This document shows, in pieces, positions 44,250 to 51,593 of a stretch of DNA of 64,000 nucleotides (the first letter of the stretch is position 1; each line of letters starts with the position of its first letter). Under the pieces are notes generated by a model. It was given only the letters and a program-made list of their open reading frames with translations, did no database searches and was not told where the DNA came from. The position numbers were made by a program, and so were the translations under genes. Source of the stretch: Flavobacteriales bacterium (lineage in GTDB: Bacteria > Bacteroidota > Bacteroidia > Flavobacteriales_E > Vicingaceae); the NCBI GenBank assembly GCA_020635815.1, contig JACJZB010000001.1:496001-560000 (forward strand), in the 5' to 3' direction.

Positions 44250-44680
44250 TATTGATTTTTATATTTCATATCAACCCAGCCACTTGCTTTTTTATCTGCT
44301 TCTACAATAGGGTAGTGACCAGTTTGATCTACTTCGGTTAAAAATTGAGCTATGGCTTCTTTTTCTTCTTCTGTAAAATTAAATTTTGGCATTGTTTTAA
44401 CTCCGCTGTTTAGAAAAGCTTTTACATATTCAGCACCTTTGTTTTTTGCAGAAATTACGTTAGTTAAATCAGGACCTAAATATCCTCCTAATCCATAAAA
44501 CTGATGGCAGGCAGTACAGTTATTTTCTTGATAGAGTTTTTCGCCCTTTATAGCTTGTTCTGACATTAAAGGAGTGTTGTTGGATGTACCTTGCGTGTAA
44601 ATAATACTATTATAAACAACGAATATGACCACTAAAACGGTCATAACTAATTTATTTTTATGTGTAAGATTGTTATTCAA
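44249..44680 (-). CDS. NorC-like membrane-anchored cytochrome c
   Basis: 143 residues. An N-terminal membrane helix (about residues 11-28) is followed by a heme c motif N-C-T-A-C-H (about residues 55-60) and a Met-bearing segment (T-M-P-K-F-N-F) for the axial ligand. The length and the fused position with the NorB-like gene match cytochrome c subunits of cNOR. It would feed electrons to the NorB-like subunit from the periplasm. Confidence 0.82.
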   Translation of the reverse strand: MNNNLTHKNKLVMTVLVVIFVVYNSIIYTQGTSNNTPLMSEQAIKGEKLYQENNCTACHQFYGLGGYLGPDLTNVISAKNKGAEYVKAFLNSGVKTMPKFNFTEEEKEAIAQFLTEVDQTGHYPIVEADKKASGWVDMKYKNQ

Positions 44681-44713
44681 TGATATACTTAAAACAGTAC
44701 AAAAATATAGAAA

Positions 44714-45448
44714 TTATAAACCAGCTCCTATACTTTTTCCACCATCTACATAAATAGTTTGTCCGGTAATGAATTGAGTTTGTTCATTACATAAAAAAGC
44801 AACAGCATTAGCAATATCTTCAGGTTTTCCCATTGTTTTTGTAGGTTGTGCTTCGATTAGTTTTTCTTGAACGTCTTGCGGTAATTTTTGAGTTAAAGGA
44901 GTGTTAATTAAACCTGGAGCGATAGCATTAACTAAAACACCATACTTACCTAATTCTAATGCTAAAACTCTAGTTAAACCTACAACGCCTGCTTTAGATG
45001 CAGAATAATTTGATTGCCCTCGGTTACCCAACCAAGCCCTTGAAGTGATATTAACAATTCTCCCACTTTTTTGCTCTCTCATTAATGTGCCAGCAACCTT
45101 GCACATTAGCCAAGTGCCTTTTAAGTTGATGTCAACCACTTTGTCAAAATCCTCTTCAGGCATTTTCCATATCACATTATCGCGTATAATCCCAGCATTG
45201 TTAACAACAGCATCTACTTTTCCAAATTTATCTATTACAGATTTAAATAGATTTTCTACAGCTTTTATATCACTAATATCACAAGAGATAAATTGTGCTG
45301 AATTTCCGAGCTCTTTTGCTAGATTGGTTCCACTTTCGATATCTACATCTACCAAAATGGCGATATAACTATCTTTTACCATTCTTTCAGCAATTGCTTT
45401 TCCTATACCTTTTGCTGCTCCAGTTATTATTGCTACTCTTTTATCCAT
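44714..45448 (-). CDS. SDR family oxidoreductase (FabG-like)
   Basis: 244 residues. NAD(P) motif T-G-A-A-K-G-I-G-K, N-N-A-G-I, and the catalytic pattern S-R-A-W-L-G-N-R-G-Q-S-N-Y-S-A-S-K. It resembles 3-oxoacyl-ACP or 3-hydroxyacyl-CoA reductases. Its place between the NorC and XdhC genes is unusual. The substrate is not visible. Confidence 0.85.
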   Translation of the reverse strand: MDKRVAIITGAAKGIGKAIAERMVKDSYIAILVDVDIESGTNLAKELGNSAQFISCDISDIKAVENLFKSVIDKFGKVDAVVNNAGIIRDNVIWKMPEEDFDKVVDINLKGTWLMCKVAGTLMREQKSGRIVNITSRAWLGNRGQSNYSASKAGVVGLTRVLALELGKYGVLVNAIAPGLINTPLTQKLPQDVQEKLIEAQPTKTMGKPEDIANAVAFLCNEQTQFITGQTIYVDGGKSIGAGL

Positions 45449-45455
45449 AATTTTT

Positions 45456-45486
45456 AGCCCCTCCCAACCTCCCCAAAAGGGAGGAG
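45456..45486. repeat. CTCCCC-type palindromic repeat between two genes
   Basis: CCCCTCCCAA is followed by the hairpin CCTCCC/GGGAGG (45468-45473 with 45479-45484). It is of the same kind as the repeats at 42136 and 45570. Confidence 0.6.
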
Positions 45487-45540
45487 TTTATTTTGTACTT
45501 GCTTATAAATTCCAGTTGGTTTGTAAGGGTGGTTTTAAGT

Positions 45541-46353
45541 TTATAATAATTTATTTTTTTTATCCTCAACATAAGCCCCTCCTTTGGAGGGGATGGGGAG
45601 GCTATTCTTTATGTCAATTAATTTTGCCAATATGCTAATAGCGATTTCTTCAGGGCTTTCAGCACTTATATTAATACCCATTGGCATGTCTATTTTTTCT
45701 AAAGCAGTTTTTGTTGCTAGTTTTCCTTCTATAAACATTTTTTTAGTGAGTTCTACTTTTCGTTTGCTGCCAATCATACCTAAGTAAGCATTAGGTTGAT
45801 TCATGCAATAGGCTAAAATATCCCTATCATGAGCGTGTTCGTAGGTCATGATAACAACATAAGTGTTTTTGTCAAAAGGAAGTGAGGGTAATACTTTTTG
45901 ATAATCTAAATTTAATTTATTGATTCCTTCTGTTTCTATATTGTCGATATAATCTTTTCGATCATCAATTACGTAAATATCAAAATCGAGTTGATTGGCA
46001 AATTGAGCTAAAGCTTTACCTGTATGCCCAGCACCAAAAATGTATAATCTATTCATTTTTTTTATGGGTTCTATGTAAATTTCTACACTGCCTCCACAAC
46101 ACATATTATGTTGATGTAACAAGTCGTGTTTAAAGAGTTTTGGTTCATTTTTTTTTATTTGAAGAAGTGCGTTTTCAATTACTTTTTTTTCAAGATTTCC
46201 GCCTCCAATTGTTCCAATAATTCCCTTATCTTCTTTAACAATCATTTTTGCTCCAACCTTACGTGGAGTTGACCCTTTGGTATTTACAATCGTACACAGG
46301 GCAGCAGTTTTATTGCTATTTTTTAGTTTTTCTATTTCAGAGTACAGGTTCAT
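45541..46353 (-). CDS. XdhC/CoxI family molybdenum cofactor insertion protein
   Basis: 270 residues. N-terminal XdhC_CoxI domain (A-A-L-C-T-I-V-N-T-K-G-S-T-P-R-K-V-G-A-K-M, G-T-I-G-G-G-N-L-E). The C-terminal Rossmann domain shows L-Y-I-F-G-A-G-H-T-G-K-A-L-A and Y-L-G-M-I-G-S-K-R-K. XdhC proteins sulfurate and insert the cofactor of molybdenum hydroxylases, so the partner is probably the enzyme at 39843. The last 15 or so residues are encoded by a palindromic repeat. It overlaps the MocA-like gene. Confidence 0.9.
   Translation of the reverse strand: MNLYSEIEKLKNSNKTAALCTIVNTKGSTPRKVGAKMIVKEDKGIIGTIGGGNLEKKVIENALLQIKKNEPKLFKHDLLHQHNMCCGGSVEIYIEPIKKMNRLYIFGAGHTGKALAQFANQLDFDIYVIDDRKDYIDNIETEGINKLNLDYQKVLPSLPFDKNTYVVIMTYEHAHDRDILAYCMNQPNAYLGMIGSKRKVELTKKMFIEGKLATKTALEKIDMPMGINISAESPEEIAISILAKLIDIKNSLPIPSKGGAYVEDKKNKLL
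45570..45604. repeat. CTCCCC-type palindromic repeat in the xdhC 3' end
   Basis: CCCCTCC (45576-45582) pairs with GGAGGGG (45586-45592) around TTT. The block supplies the last codons of the XdhC-type gene. Confidence 0.6.
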
Positions 46354-46942
46354 AAAATAGAGATTCTAAATCTTTAGGTGTATTAATATTAATAAGGATG
46401 GTGTTGGAATTTACATCTACATATTTTTTTTTGAATTTAAAAAAAACATCTTTTAATGTGCTGTATTCATTGTAATTATTGGTTATTTCGTTTTTAACAT
46501 TTTTACTAATAATTACAGGATGCCCACCTTTGTTGTTGTAAGTAGGGATGATAATTTCTTGATTTTCAATATCTGTAAGTAATTTTGCTAAAACTTTGTA
46601 TTCCACAAAAGGATTATCAACATTGTGTATGATGTTAAAGTCTGATGAAGAGTGATTTAACCCTAACTGGAGGGAGTGTAATCTTCCTTTGTCCACTAGG
46701 TTGTTTTTAATAATAGTAGCATTTTCTGAACTAATTAAAAGTTCATTTTCCCATTCCCTAGTTGTAAATTTCTCATTTAAAACAACAATAACTTCGTTAA
46801 TGCCAAACTGCTTATAACTTGTAATTATTTCACTTAAGAAAGTAACATTATCATCATTTTTAAGCCAAGGTTTAGGGTAGCCCATGCGTGAAGAGTGCCC
46901 TCCAGCAAGTATTATTACTGCTATATTATTGTCTGTCCCCAT
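46337..46942 (-). CDS. MocA-like molybdenum cofactor nucleotidyltransferase
   Basis: 201 residues. The nucleotidyltransferase signature L-A-G-G-H-S-S-R-M-G-Y-P-K-P-W is near residue 15, with N-V-D-N-P-F for the metal site and G-G-H-P-V-I. MocA/MobA enzymes attach CMP or GMP to molybdopterin. Next to xdhC and a molybdenum hydroxylase, the CMP form (MocA) is the likely role. It begins the minus-strand run toward the NorB-like gene. Confidence 0.83.
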   Translation of the reverse strand: MGTDNNIAVIILAGGHSSRMGYPKPWLKNDDNVTFLSEIITSYKQFGINEVIVVLNEKFTTREWENELLISSENATIIKNNLVDKGRLHSLQLGLNHSSSDFNIIHNVDNPFVEYKVLAKLLTDIENQEIIIPTYNNKGGHPVIISKNVKNEITNNYNEYSTLKDVFFKFKKKYVDVNSNTILININTPKDLESLFYEPVL

Positions 46943-46979
46943 TTTCGACTAAATAAGGCATTTTTAATTTTAATTATTA

Positions 46980-46991
46980 TGATGTTGGTCA
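46980..46991 (-). promoter_or_regulatory. Candidate FNR-like site upstream of the mocA-to-norB run
   Basis: TGATGTTGGTCA matches seven of eight core positions of TGAT-N4-ATCA and shares its left half with the dyad at 42871. It is 38 bases upstream of the MocA-like ATG. Confidence 0.35.
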
Positions 46992-47028
46992 TATTTAGAG
47001 GTGAGATTAAGTGTGTTTTTTGCGAAAA

Positions 47029-47058
47029 AAAAGCCTTCCGAATTATCGGAAGGCTTTT
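47029..47058. terminator. Bidirectional terminator left of the integrated element
   Basis: A perfect 12-bp stem, AAAAGCCTTCCG (47029-47040) with CGGAAGGCTTTT (47047-47058), loop AATTAT. It lies 3 bases from the left attachment copy. Before integration it would have sat just after the tRNA-Ser 3' end, so it was probably the tRNA's own terminator. Confidence 0.8.
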
Positions 47059-47061
47059 ACT

Positions 47062-47076
47062 TGGCGGAGAAAGAGG
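47062..47076. repeat. Left attachment copy (15 bp of tRNA-Ser 3' end)
   Basis: TGGCGGAGAAAGAGG is identical to the end of the tRNA-Ser gene at 53446-53460 (CCA end, discriminator and acceptor stem). The match stops at the next base. This is the expected footprint of integration at a tRNA 3' end. Confidence 0.82.
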
Positions 47077-47207
47077 CTCTACAATTATGCAAAAACACGA
47101 ATATCTTAAACCCTTTGTTAATGGTAAATATATTAATAAAATCAATACTTATAGCTATTTTATAAATTATACTTTGTTTTATTTAGTTTGTTTTAGATTG
47201 CATTAAA

Positions 47208-47239
47208 TTGTATTGCACAATACAAAAATCGTACATTTG
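47208..47239 (+). promoter_or_regulatory. Integrase promoter with overlapping inverted repeat
   Basis: A -7 box TACATTTG (47232-47239) with a TTG at 47208-47210 lies upstream of the integrase. The perfect dyad TTGTATTG/CAATACAA (47208-47215 and 47218-47225) overlaps the -33 region. TTGTATTG occurs again at 47237-47244. This may be a repressor or recombination-protein site. Confidence 0.45.
47217..47235. repeat. Left copy of a 19-bp terminal direct repeat
   Basis: ACAATACAAAAATCGTACA differs by one base from 53371-53389 at the other end of the element. This is the arrangement expected for integrase arm-type or excisionase sites. Confidence 0.55.
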
Positions 47240-47262
47240 TATTGCATCATTAATTATTGATT

Positions 47263-48492
47263 ATGGCAACAGTAAATTTTTTATACCGTTCAACAAAGCC
47301 AAAAGCTAATTTAATACTAAGGTTATTGTTTAGAGAAAATAGTATTGATTATGTTTTTGGAGCAAAAACAAAATTTGAAGTTGATAAACTTTATTGGACA
47401 AAGCACCACAATTTAAAAAGGGTTAAGGATATTGAAATAAGCAACAAACAACTTAAGGTTAATGAAGCACTAAATAAGATTGAGAACCACGTTTTAAAAG
47501 CTTTTGATTCCGTAGATGTAAGCGAAGTATCAAAAGAATGGCTACAAAATCAAATTAATTGCTATTACAACCCTAAAAAGCAAACTACACTACCAAATAA
47601 ATTAACTGATTACATAGAGTATTATAAGGAATGTAAAAAGTTTAACCTTAGTAGTGCATCAATAACGAAGTTTAACACCATAAAATCAAAGATTGAGGAC
47701 TTAGAGTTAACACTTAATAAAACTATTCTTATAAGTGATGTAAACGAAAGTTTTAAGAATGAATTTGTAGAATATTATAAGCTGAACAAATACAGTACAA
47801 ATACTATTCAAAGAGAATTATCATTTATAAAAACATTTTGCAGACACGCCCGAAGCAATGGAGTAGAAACAAGTACTCAATTAGATAGTTTGGTACTTCA
47901 AAAGGCAAAAGTTGAAAAGATTTATTTAACATTTGCAGAGCTTGACCAGATACAGAAAGCCGATATAAAAAACGAAGCACTACAAAATGCCCGAGATTGG
48001 TTAATAATTTCATGTTATACAGGGCAAAGAGTGAGCGACTTTTTACGCTTTACAAAAGACATGATAAGAATTGAGGACGGTATCAATTTAATTGAATTTA
48101 CTCAAAAGAAAACAGGTAAAAAAATGAGTTTGGCTCTACATCCAAAAGTTATTGAGATACTGAAAAAAAACAAAGGCAATTTTCCTTATGCTATTTCAGA
48201 CCAAAGATATAATGAGCATATTAAAGAAGTATGCAAAGAGGCTAAAATAACTACTAAGGTGCAAGGTGGTAAGAATGACCCCGAAACAAATAGAAAGGTA
48301 AGCGGTATTTATTCAAAACATGAGCTTGTTAGTAGTCACATAGGGCGTAGAAGCTTCGCAACTAACTTTTACGGTAAAATACCTACATCATTATTGATAA
48401 GTGCAACAGGTCACAGTTCAGAGGGCTTATTTCTTGAATACATAGGTAAAACACAAACTCAACAAGCTAAAGAATTAGCAAATTATTATTGA
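47263..48492 (+). CDS. int: Site-specific tyrosine integrase
   Basis: 409 residues from the ATG at 47263; a TTG six bases earlier is less likely. An arm-type DNA-binding start and a core-binding helical domain (about residues 100-200) precede the catalytic domain. The latter has Arg in G-Q-R-V-S-D-F-L, H-I-G-R-R-S-F-A-T-N-F, the second His in T-G-H-S-S-E and Tyr in L-F-L-E-Y-I-G. All catalytic residues are present. It is 190 bases from the left attachment copy. Confidence 0.92.
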   Translation: MATVNFLYRSTKPKANLILRLLFRENSIDYVFGAKTKFEVDKLYWTKHHNLKRVKDIEISNKQLKVNEALNKIENHVLKAFDSVDVSEVSKEWLQNQINCYYNPKKQTTLPNKLTDYIEYYKECKKFNLSSASITKFNTIKSKIEDLELTLNKTILISDVNESFKNEFVEYYKLNKYSTNTIQRELSFIKTFCRHARSNGVETSTQLDSLVLQKAKVEKIYLTFAELDQIQKADIKNEALQNARDWLIISCYTGQRVSDFLRFTKDMIRIEDGINLIEFTQKKTGKKMSLALHPKVIEILKKNKGNFPYAISDQRYNEHIKEVCKEAKITTKVQGGKNDPETNRKVSGIYSKHELVSSHIGRRSFATNFYGKIPTSLLISATGHSSEGLFLEYIGKTQTQQAKELANYY

Positions 48493-48493
48493 T

Positions 48494-49582
48494 ATGGAAT
48501 TAAAAACTTGTGATGAATTTCTAAATAAGAATTTATATTTTATAAAAGAATTTCAGAAAAATATTAATGATGGTAAAGCCTCTCATTTTAAATTGTATGT
48601 AGAAGCTAGAAAGGAATTAACGTACAAAACCGAAATACCTACTATTGAACAACTACAATTAGAAATAACTACCAATACAGATGTTTTGTTTAGGAATAAT
48701 ATAAAATTTAAGATTGATGAATTTTTAGAGATATTTAACGAAGTATCTAAGAATGTTAATATTGAGGAAAATCAAACATTTATACAGGTTCTAAATTTTA
48801 TAAATTGGTTTAAAAGCGTTTCTACCATTACAACAACACCGATAGACAAATTTGATAGCACCCAACCACTAAAAAACTATGAGTTGTTTTATAATCGTTA
48901 TAGAAGATTTCTTACTTACATTGAAGCTAATAATATAAAGGAGTTTTATAATACTTGTAATGACTTAAACAAGTATGATATGCCAAAGGTTTCTTATGAA
49001 GCAGAAAAAGAAGTAAAAAACCCTAATAATCACACCGAAAGACTTATTAAAAGATTTCAAAGAGAAACAAGCGAATTAATTGAGTTGAGAAAAAAAGTTT
49101 ATGAAACTCATAAAATAAACAATGTACAAACTAAAGACTTTAACAACTTATTAGCAGCGTTTCAGTTTACTACAACAGGGCTAAATGAGTTTTTAAATGC
49201 TATACTACCATTAATTGAAAGCGAAAGTAGTACAGTTAATAAACCTCAACAGGAAACCAAAACAGATGCACCACCAAAAAAAGACTATAACACTAGTCAG
49301 TTTAATGAAAGTACCTATAATTTATTTTGTCATATCGTAGATGAATATAAAAAGGACGGTAATATTAAATTTATAAATATTTGGTACTACTTAAAAAGGA
49401 ATATTGATAAAACTAAGTATAAAAATATCTTATTCAATTTTACCCAAAAAACATACATTGAGTTTGTAAAAAGTTATGGCATAGAGATAAAAAAATTTGA
49501 AAAAGCAAAGTATAAATATGAAGATGATGAAGTAGGTATTTTGCAAAATATTACAGATACTTACTACAAGAGTTTGAAATAA
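48494..49582 (+). CDS. Element protein of unknown function
   Basis: 362 residues. It starts one base after the integrase stop, so the two are co-expressed. It is Lys/Asn/Glu-rich and mostly helical. A Pro/Gln/Thr-rich linker near residue 255 separates two parts. No motif recognised. The position next to an integrase is where Bacteroidota elements carry accessory regulators, but no such domain could be confirmed. Confidence 0.6.
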   Translation: MELKTCDEFLNKNLYFIKEFQKNINDGKASHFKLYVEARKELTYKTEIPTIEQLQLEITTNTDVLFRNNIKFKIDEFLEIFNEVSKNVNIEENQTFIQVLNFINWFKSVSTITTTPIDKFDSTQPLKNYELFYNRYRRFLTYIEANNIKEFYNTCNDLNKYDMPKVSYEAEKEVKNPNNHTERLIKRFQRETSELIELRKKVYETHKINNVQTKDFNNLLAAFQFTTTGLNEFLNAILPLIESESSTVNKPQQETKTDAPPKKDYNTSQFNESTYNLFCHIVDEYKKDGNIKFINIWYYLKRNIDKTKYKNILFNFTQKTYIEFVKSYGIEIKKFEKAKYKYEDDEVGILQNITDTYYKSLK

Positions 49583-49660
49583 ATTGAAATTACCTAAAAA
49601 ATACCTCATTTATACTTTTTACCCCCCTTTTTTCCAACCCTAACCACTTTTAAACTTTGG

Positions 49661-49682
49661 CTTATAACTTTTAAATTATAAG
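49661..49682 (+). promoter_or_regulatory. Candidate operator before the HTH gene
   Basis: CTTATAA (49661-49667) and TTATAAG (49676-49682) form a 7-bp inverted repeat with an eight-base spacer, ending three bases before the HTH gene ATG. Auto-regulation by the HTH protein is a natural inference. Confidence 0.4.
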
Positions 49683-49685
49683 TCA

Positions 49686-49970
49686 ATGAAAAATCAAATT
49701 ATCTTACAAGGGACAACACCCGAAGCATTGGTTAACCTAATCAATGAAAATGTAAAAGCTCAATTGTCAGAGCTTAAAAAAAGCCTAATATCTAAAGAGG
49801 CTAGTGATGAACTTCTTACACGTGATGAAACTTGTAAGCTATTACAGATTGATAGCTCGACTTTATGGCATTGGACTAATAAAGGAAAGGTTGTTGCGTA
49901 CGGAATAGCAAACAGGAGGTATTATAAGCGTAGTGAGTTAATGCAGTCATTAATCAAATTAAAAAAATAA
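49686..49970 (+). CDS. Excisionase-like helix-turn-helix protein
   Basis: 94 residues. The C-terminal 55 residues match a MerR/excisionase-type HTH (L-T-R-D-E-T-C-K-L-L-Q-I-D-S-S-T-L-W-H-W) with R-R-Y-Y-K-R-S-E-L as the wing. Such proteins direct excision or repress element genes. It is 3 bases upstream of the next gene. Confidence 0.8.
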   Translation: MKNQIILQGTTPEALVNLINENVKAQLSELKKSLISKEASDELLTRDETCKLLQIDSSTLWHWTNKGKVVAYGIANRRYYKRSELMQSLIKLKK

Positions 49971-49973
49971 GGC

Positions 49974-50372
49974 ATGGAAACTAAAAGTAAACCAAGCCTT
50001 ATAAAGTCTTTTGAGAAAGGACAAGGCAAAGATAAGCAATTAATCAAACAGTTTATACAAAGACAAGTTGAAAAAGGCACAGGTCAAAGTATTTTACAAC
50101 TCAAAGAAAACCATTCAGAACAACACCTTTTTTATATTGCATTAAAGCATATTACCACAACAAAGAAAGCCCTTTGCAAAGCATTAGATATAAATATTGA
50201 TAATGCTTGTAGATACAAAAGAGAGCTTGAATTAAATGGAAATTTGGTTCAGTCAATAGACGAAATAGTTTGCCCTTATACTGGTTTTATGGCTCACTTA
50301 ATAAGCACCAATCCTAAAGAATTTCAAAGGCTTCAAAAGTCAAATACTAATCAAACTAAACTTTCTTTATAA
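49974..50372 (+). CDS. Small element protein, possible HTH
   Basis: 132 residues. Basic start and a middle segment (T-T-K-K-A-L-C-K-A-L-D-I-N-I-D-N-A-C-R-Y-K-R-E-L) that looks like a winged-helix or HTH. The last base of its stop overlaps the ATPase start. No family confirmed. Confidence 0.6.
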   Translation: METKSKPSLIKSFEKGQGKDKQLIKQFIQRQVEKGTGQSILQLKENHSEQHLFYIALKHITTTKKALCKALDINIDNACRYKRELELNGNLVQSIDEIVCPYTGFMAHLISTNPKEFQRLQKSNTNQTKLSL

Positions 50373-51517
50373 TGGATGCTATAAGAATAACACCACAGTT
50401 TGAGGACTTAAATAAACCCGAAACTTTAATTAATCATGTACAGGACTTGACAAAACAAACAGAGCTTGAATTATTAAACTCATTAAGAATAAGACCGACC
50501 GATGAAATACAACCGCCTCAAAAAGCGTGGGAACAGATAGGAGAAAACAATGCAATTTTAGGAACGTTGGGTAATTTTTCATTGATAATTGGAAAGGCTA
50601 AAAGTCGAAAGTCATTTTTTATAAATATTGCCGTTTCAACTGTTGTAAGTAGTGATTGTATTTTAAATCAATTTAGAGGCACTTTACCGCACGAACAAAG
50701 AAATGTATTATACTTTGATACTGAACAAGGTAAATACCACGTACAATTGGCTCTAAAGCGTGTTTGTGAGCAAATAAATATAAAAGAGCCTAAAGATTTA
50801 GAGGTTTTCGGATTGCGTAGCTTAAAACCGTCAAAAAGGCTTGAGGTTATTGAGTATGCAATTAATAACACGCCAAATTTAGGTTTTGTAATTATTGACG
50901 GAATAAAAGATTTGATTAACTCAATCAATGATGAAAACGAAGCTACTATGATAGCAAGTAAATTACTTAAATGGACTGAACAAAAGAACATCCATATTAT
51001 AACGGTATTACATCAAAACAAGAGTGATAACAATGCAAGGGGTCACATAGGCACAGAACTAATAAACAAAGCTGAAACCGTACTTTCTGTAACTAAAAGC
51101 GAACAGGATAAAGATATTTCAATTGTAGAAGCTCAACAATGCAGAAACCGAGAACCTGAACCTTTTGCATTTGAAATTAATGAAAACGGTTTGCCTGTTA
51201 TTGTTACTGATTATGAATTAAGAACTGAAACCAAAAAAGATAAGTTTGATGTTACCGAGTTACCAGATTATGAGATTTATCAATTATTAAATATTGTTTT
51301 TAGTAAAAATACTCAATACGGATATTCAGAACTATTAAGACAAATTAAGTTATCATTTAAAGAAAAATACAAAAAGAAAATTGGCGACAATCGTATTAAA
51401 GAGTTGATTTCATACTGTAAAAATAAGAGGTGGTTATGTCAAGAAAAAGAAAAAGCACCATACACTCAAGGAAAGTTTGAGCCAACAGATGAAACAATAA
51501 TTGACGGTTTAGTTTAA
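50372..51517 (+). CDS. AAA family (RepA/DnaB-like) ATPase
   Basis: 381 residues. A RecA-fold ATPase with Walker A G-K-A-K-S-R-K-S (about residues 72-79) and Walker B L-G-F-V-I-I-D-G, then I-I-T-V-L-H-Q-N-K and G-T-E-L. This is the AAA_25/RepA-helicase style seen in plasmids and mobile elements. It probably loads or moves a replisome on the element. The primase-like gene follows. Confidence 0.82.
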   Translation: MDAIRITPQFEDLNKPETLINHVQDLTKQTELELLNSLRIRPTDEIQPPQKAWEQIGENNAILGTLGNFSLIIGKAKSRKSFFINIAVSTVVSSDCILNQFRGTLPHEQRNVLYFDTEQGKYHVQLALKRVCEQINIKEPKDLEVFGLRSLKPSKRLEVIEYAINNTPNLGFVIIDGIKDLINSINDENEATMIASKLLKWTEQKNIHIITVLHQNKSDNNARGHIGTELINKAETVLSVTKSEQDKDISIVEAQQCRNREPEPFAFEINENGLPVIVTDYELRTETKKDKFDVTELPDYEIYQLLNIVFSKNTQYGYSELLRQIKLSFKEKYKKKIGDNRIKELISYCKNKRWLCQEKEKAPYTQGKFEPTDETIIDGLV

Positions 51518-51593
51518 AGCGTAATATACGCTTTTAAACTTTTAAACCGATAATAATCACAGTTTAATAAACTAGTTTAAACCTTAAACCGAT
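51516..51593. repeat. Palindrome and iteron-like repeats between ATPase and primase genes
   Basis: AAAGCGTA (51516-51523) pairs with TACGCTTT (51527-51534). TTAAACCGAT occurs at 51542-51551 and 51584-51593. AGTTTA/TAAACT and GTTTAAAC palindromes lie between them. The cluster sits between the two replication-type genes and could be an origin. Confidence 0.4.

Noticed and set aside
42136..45604. CRISPR-like array from the GC-rich palindromes
   Set aside because: Copies are few, unevenly spaced and themselves palindromic, with no regular spacers and no cas genes.
47062..47090. A second tRNA gene at the left end of the element
   Set aside because: Only 15 bases of the tRNA-Ser 3' end are present; the remainder does not fold as a tRNA. 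It is an attachment-site copy.
46895..47206. Plus-strand frame of 103 codons across the left boundary
   Set aside because: It crosses a strong terminator and the attachment copy, has no family features, and overlaps the MocA-like start. It is a chance frame.
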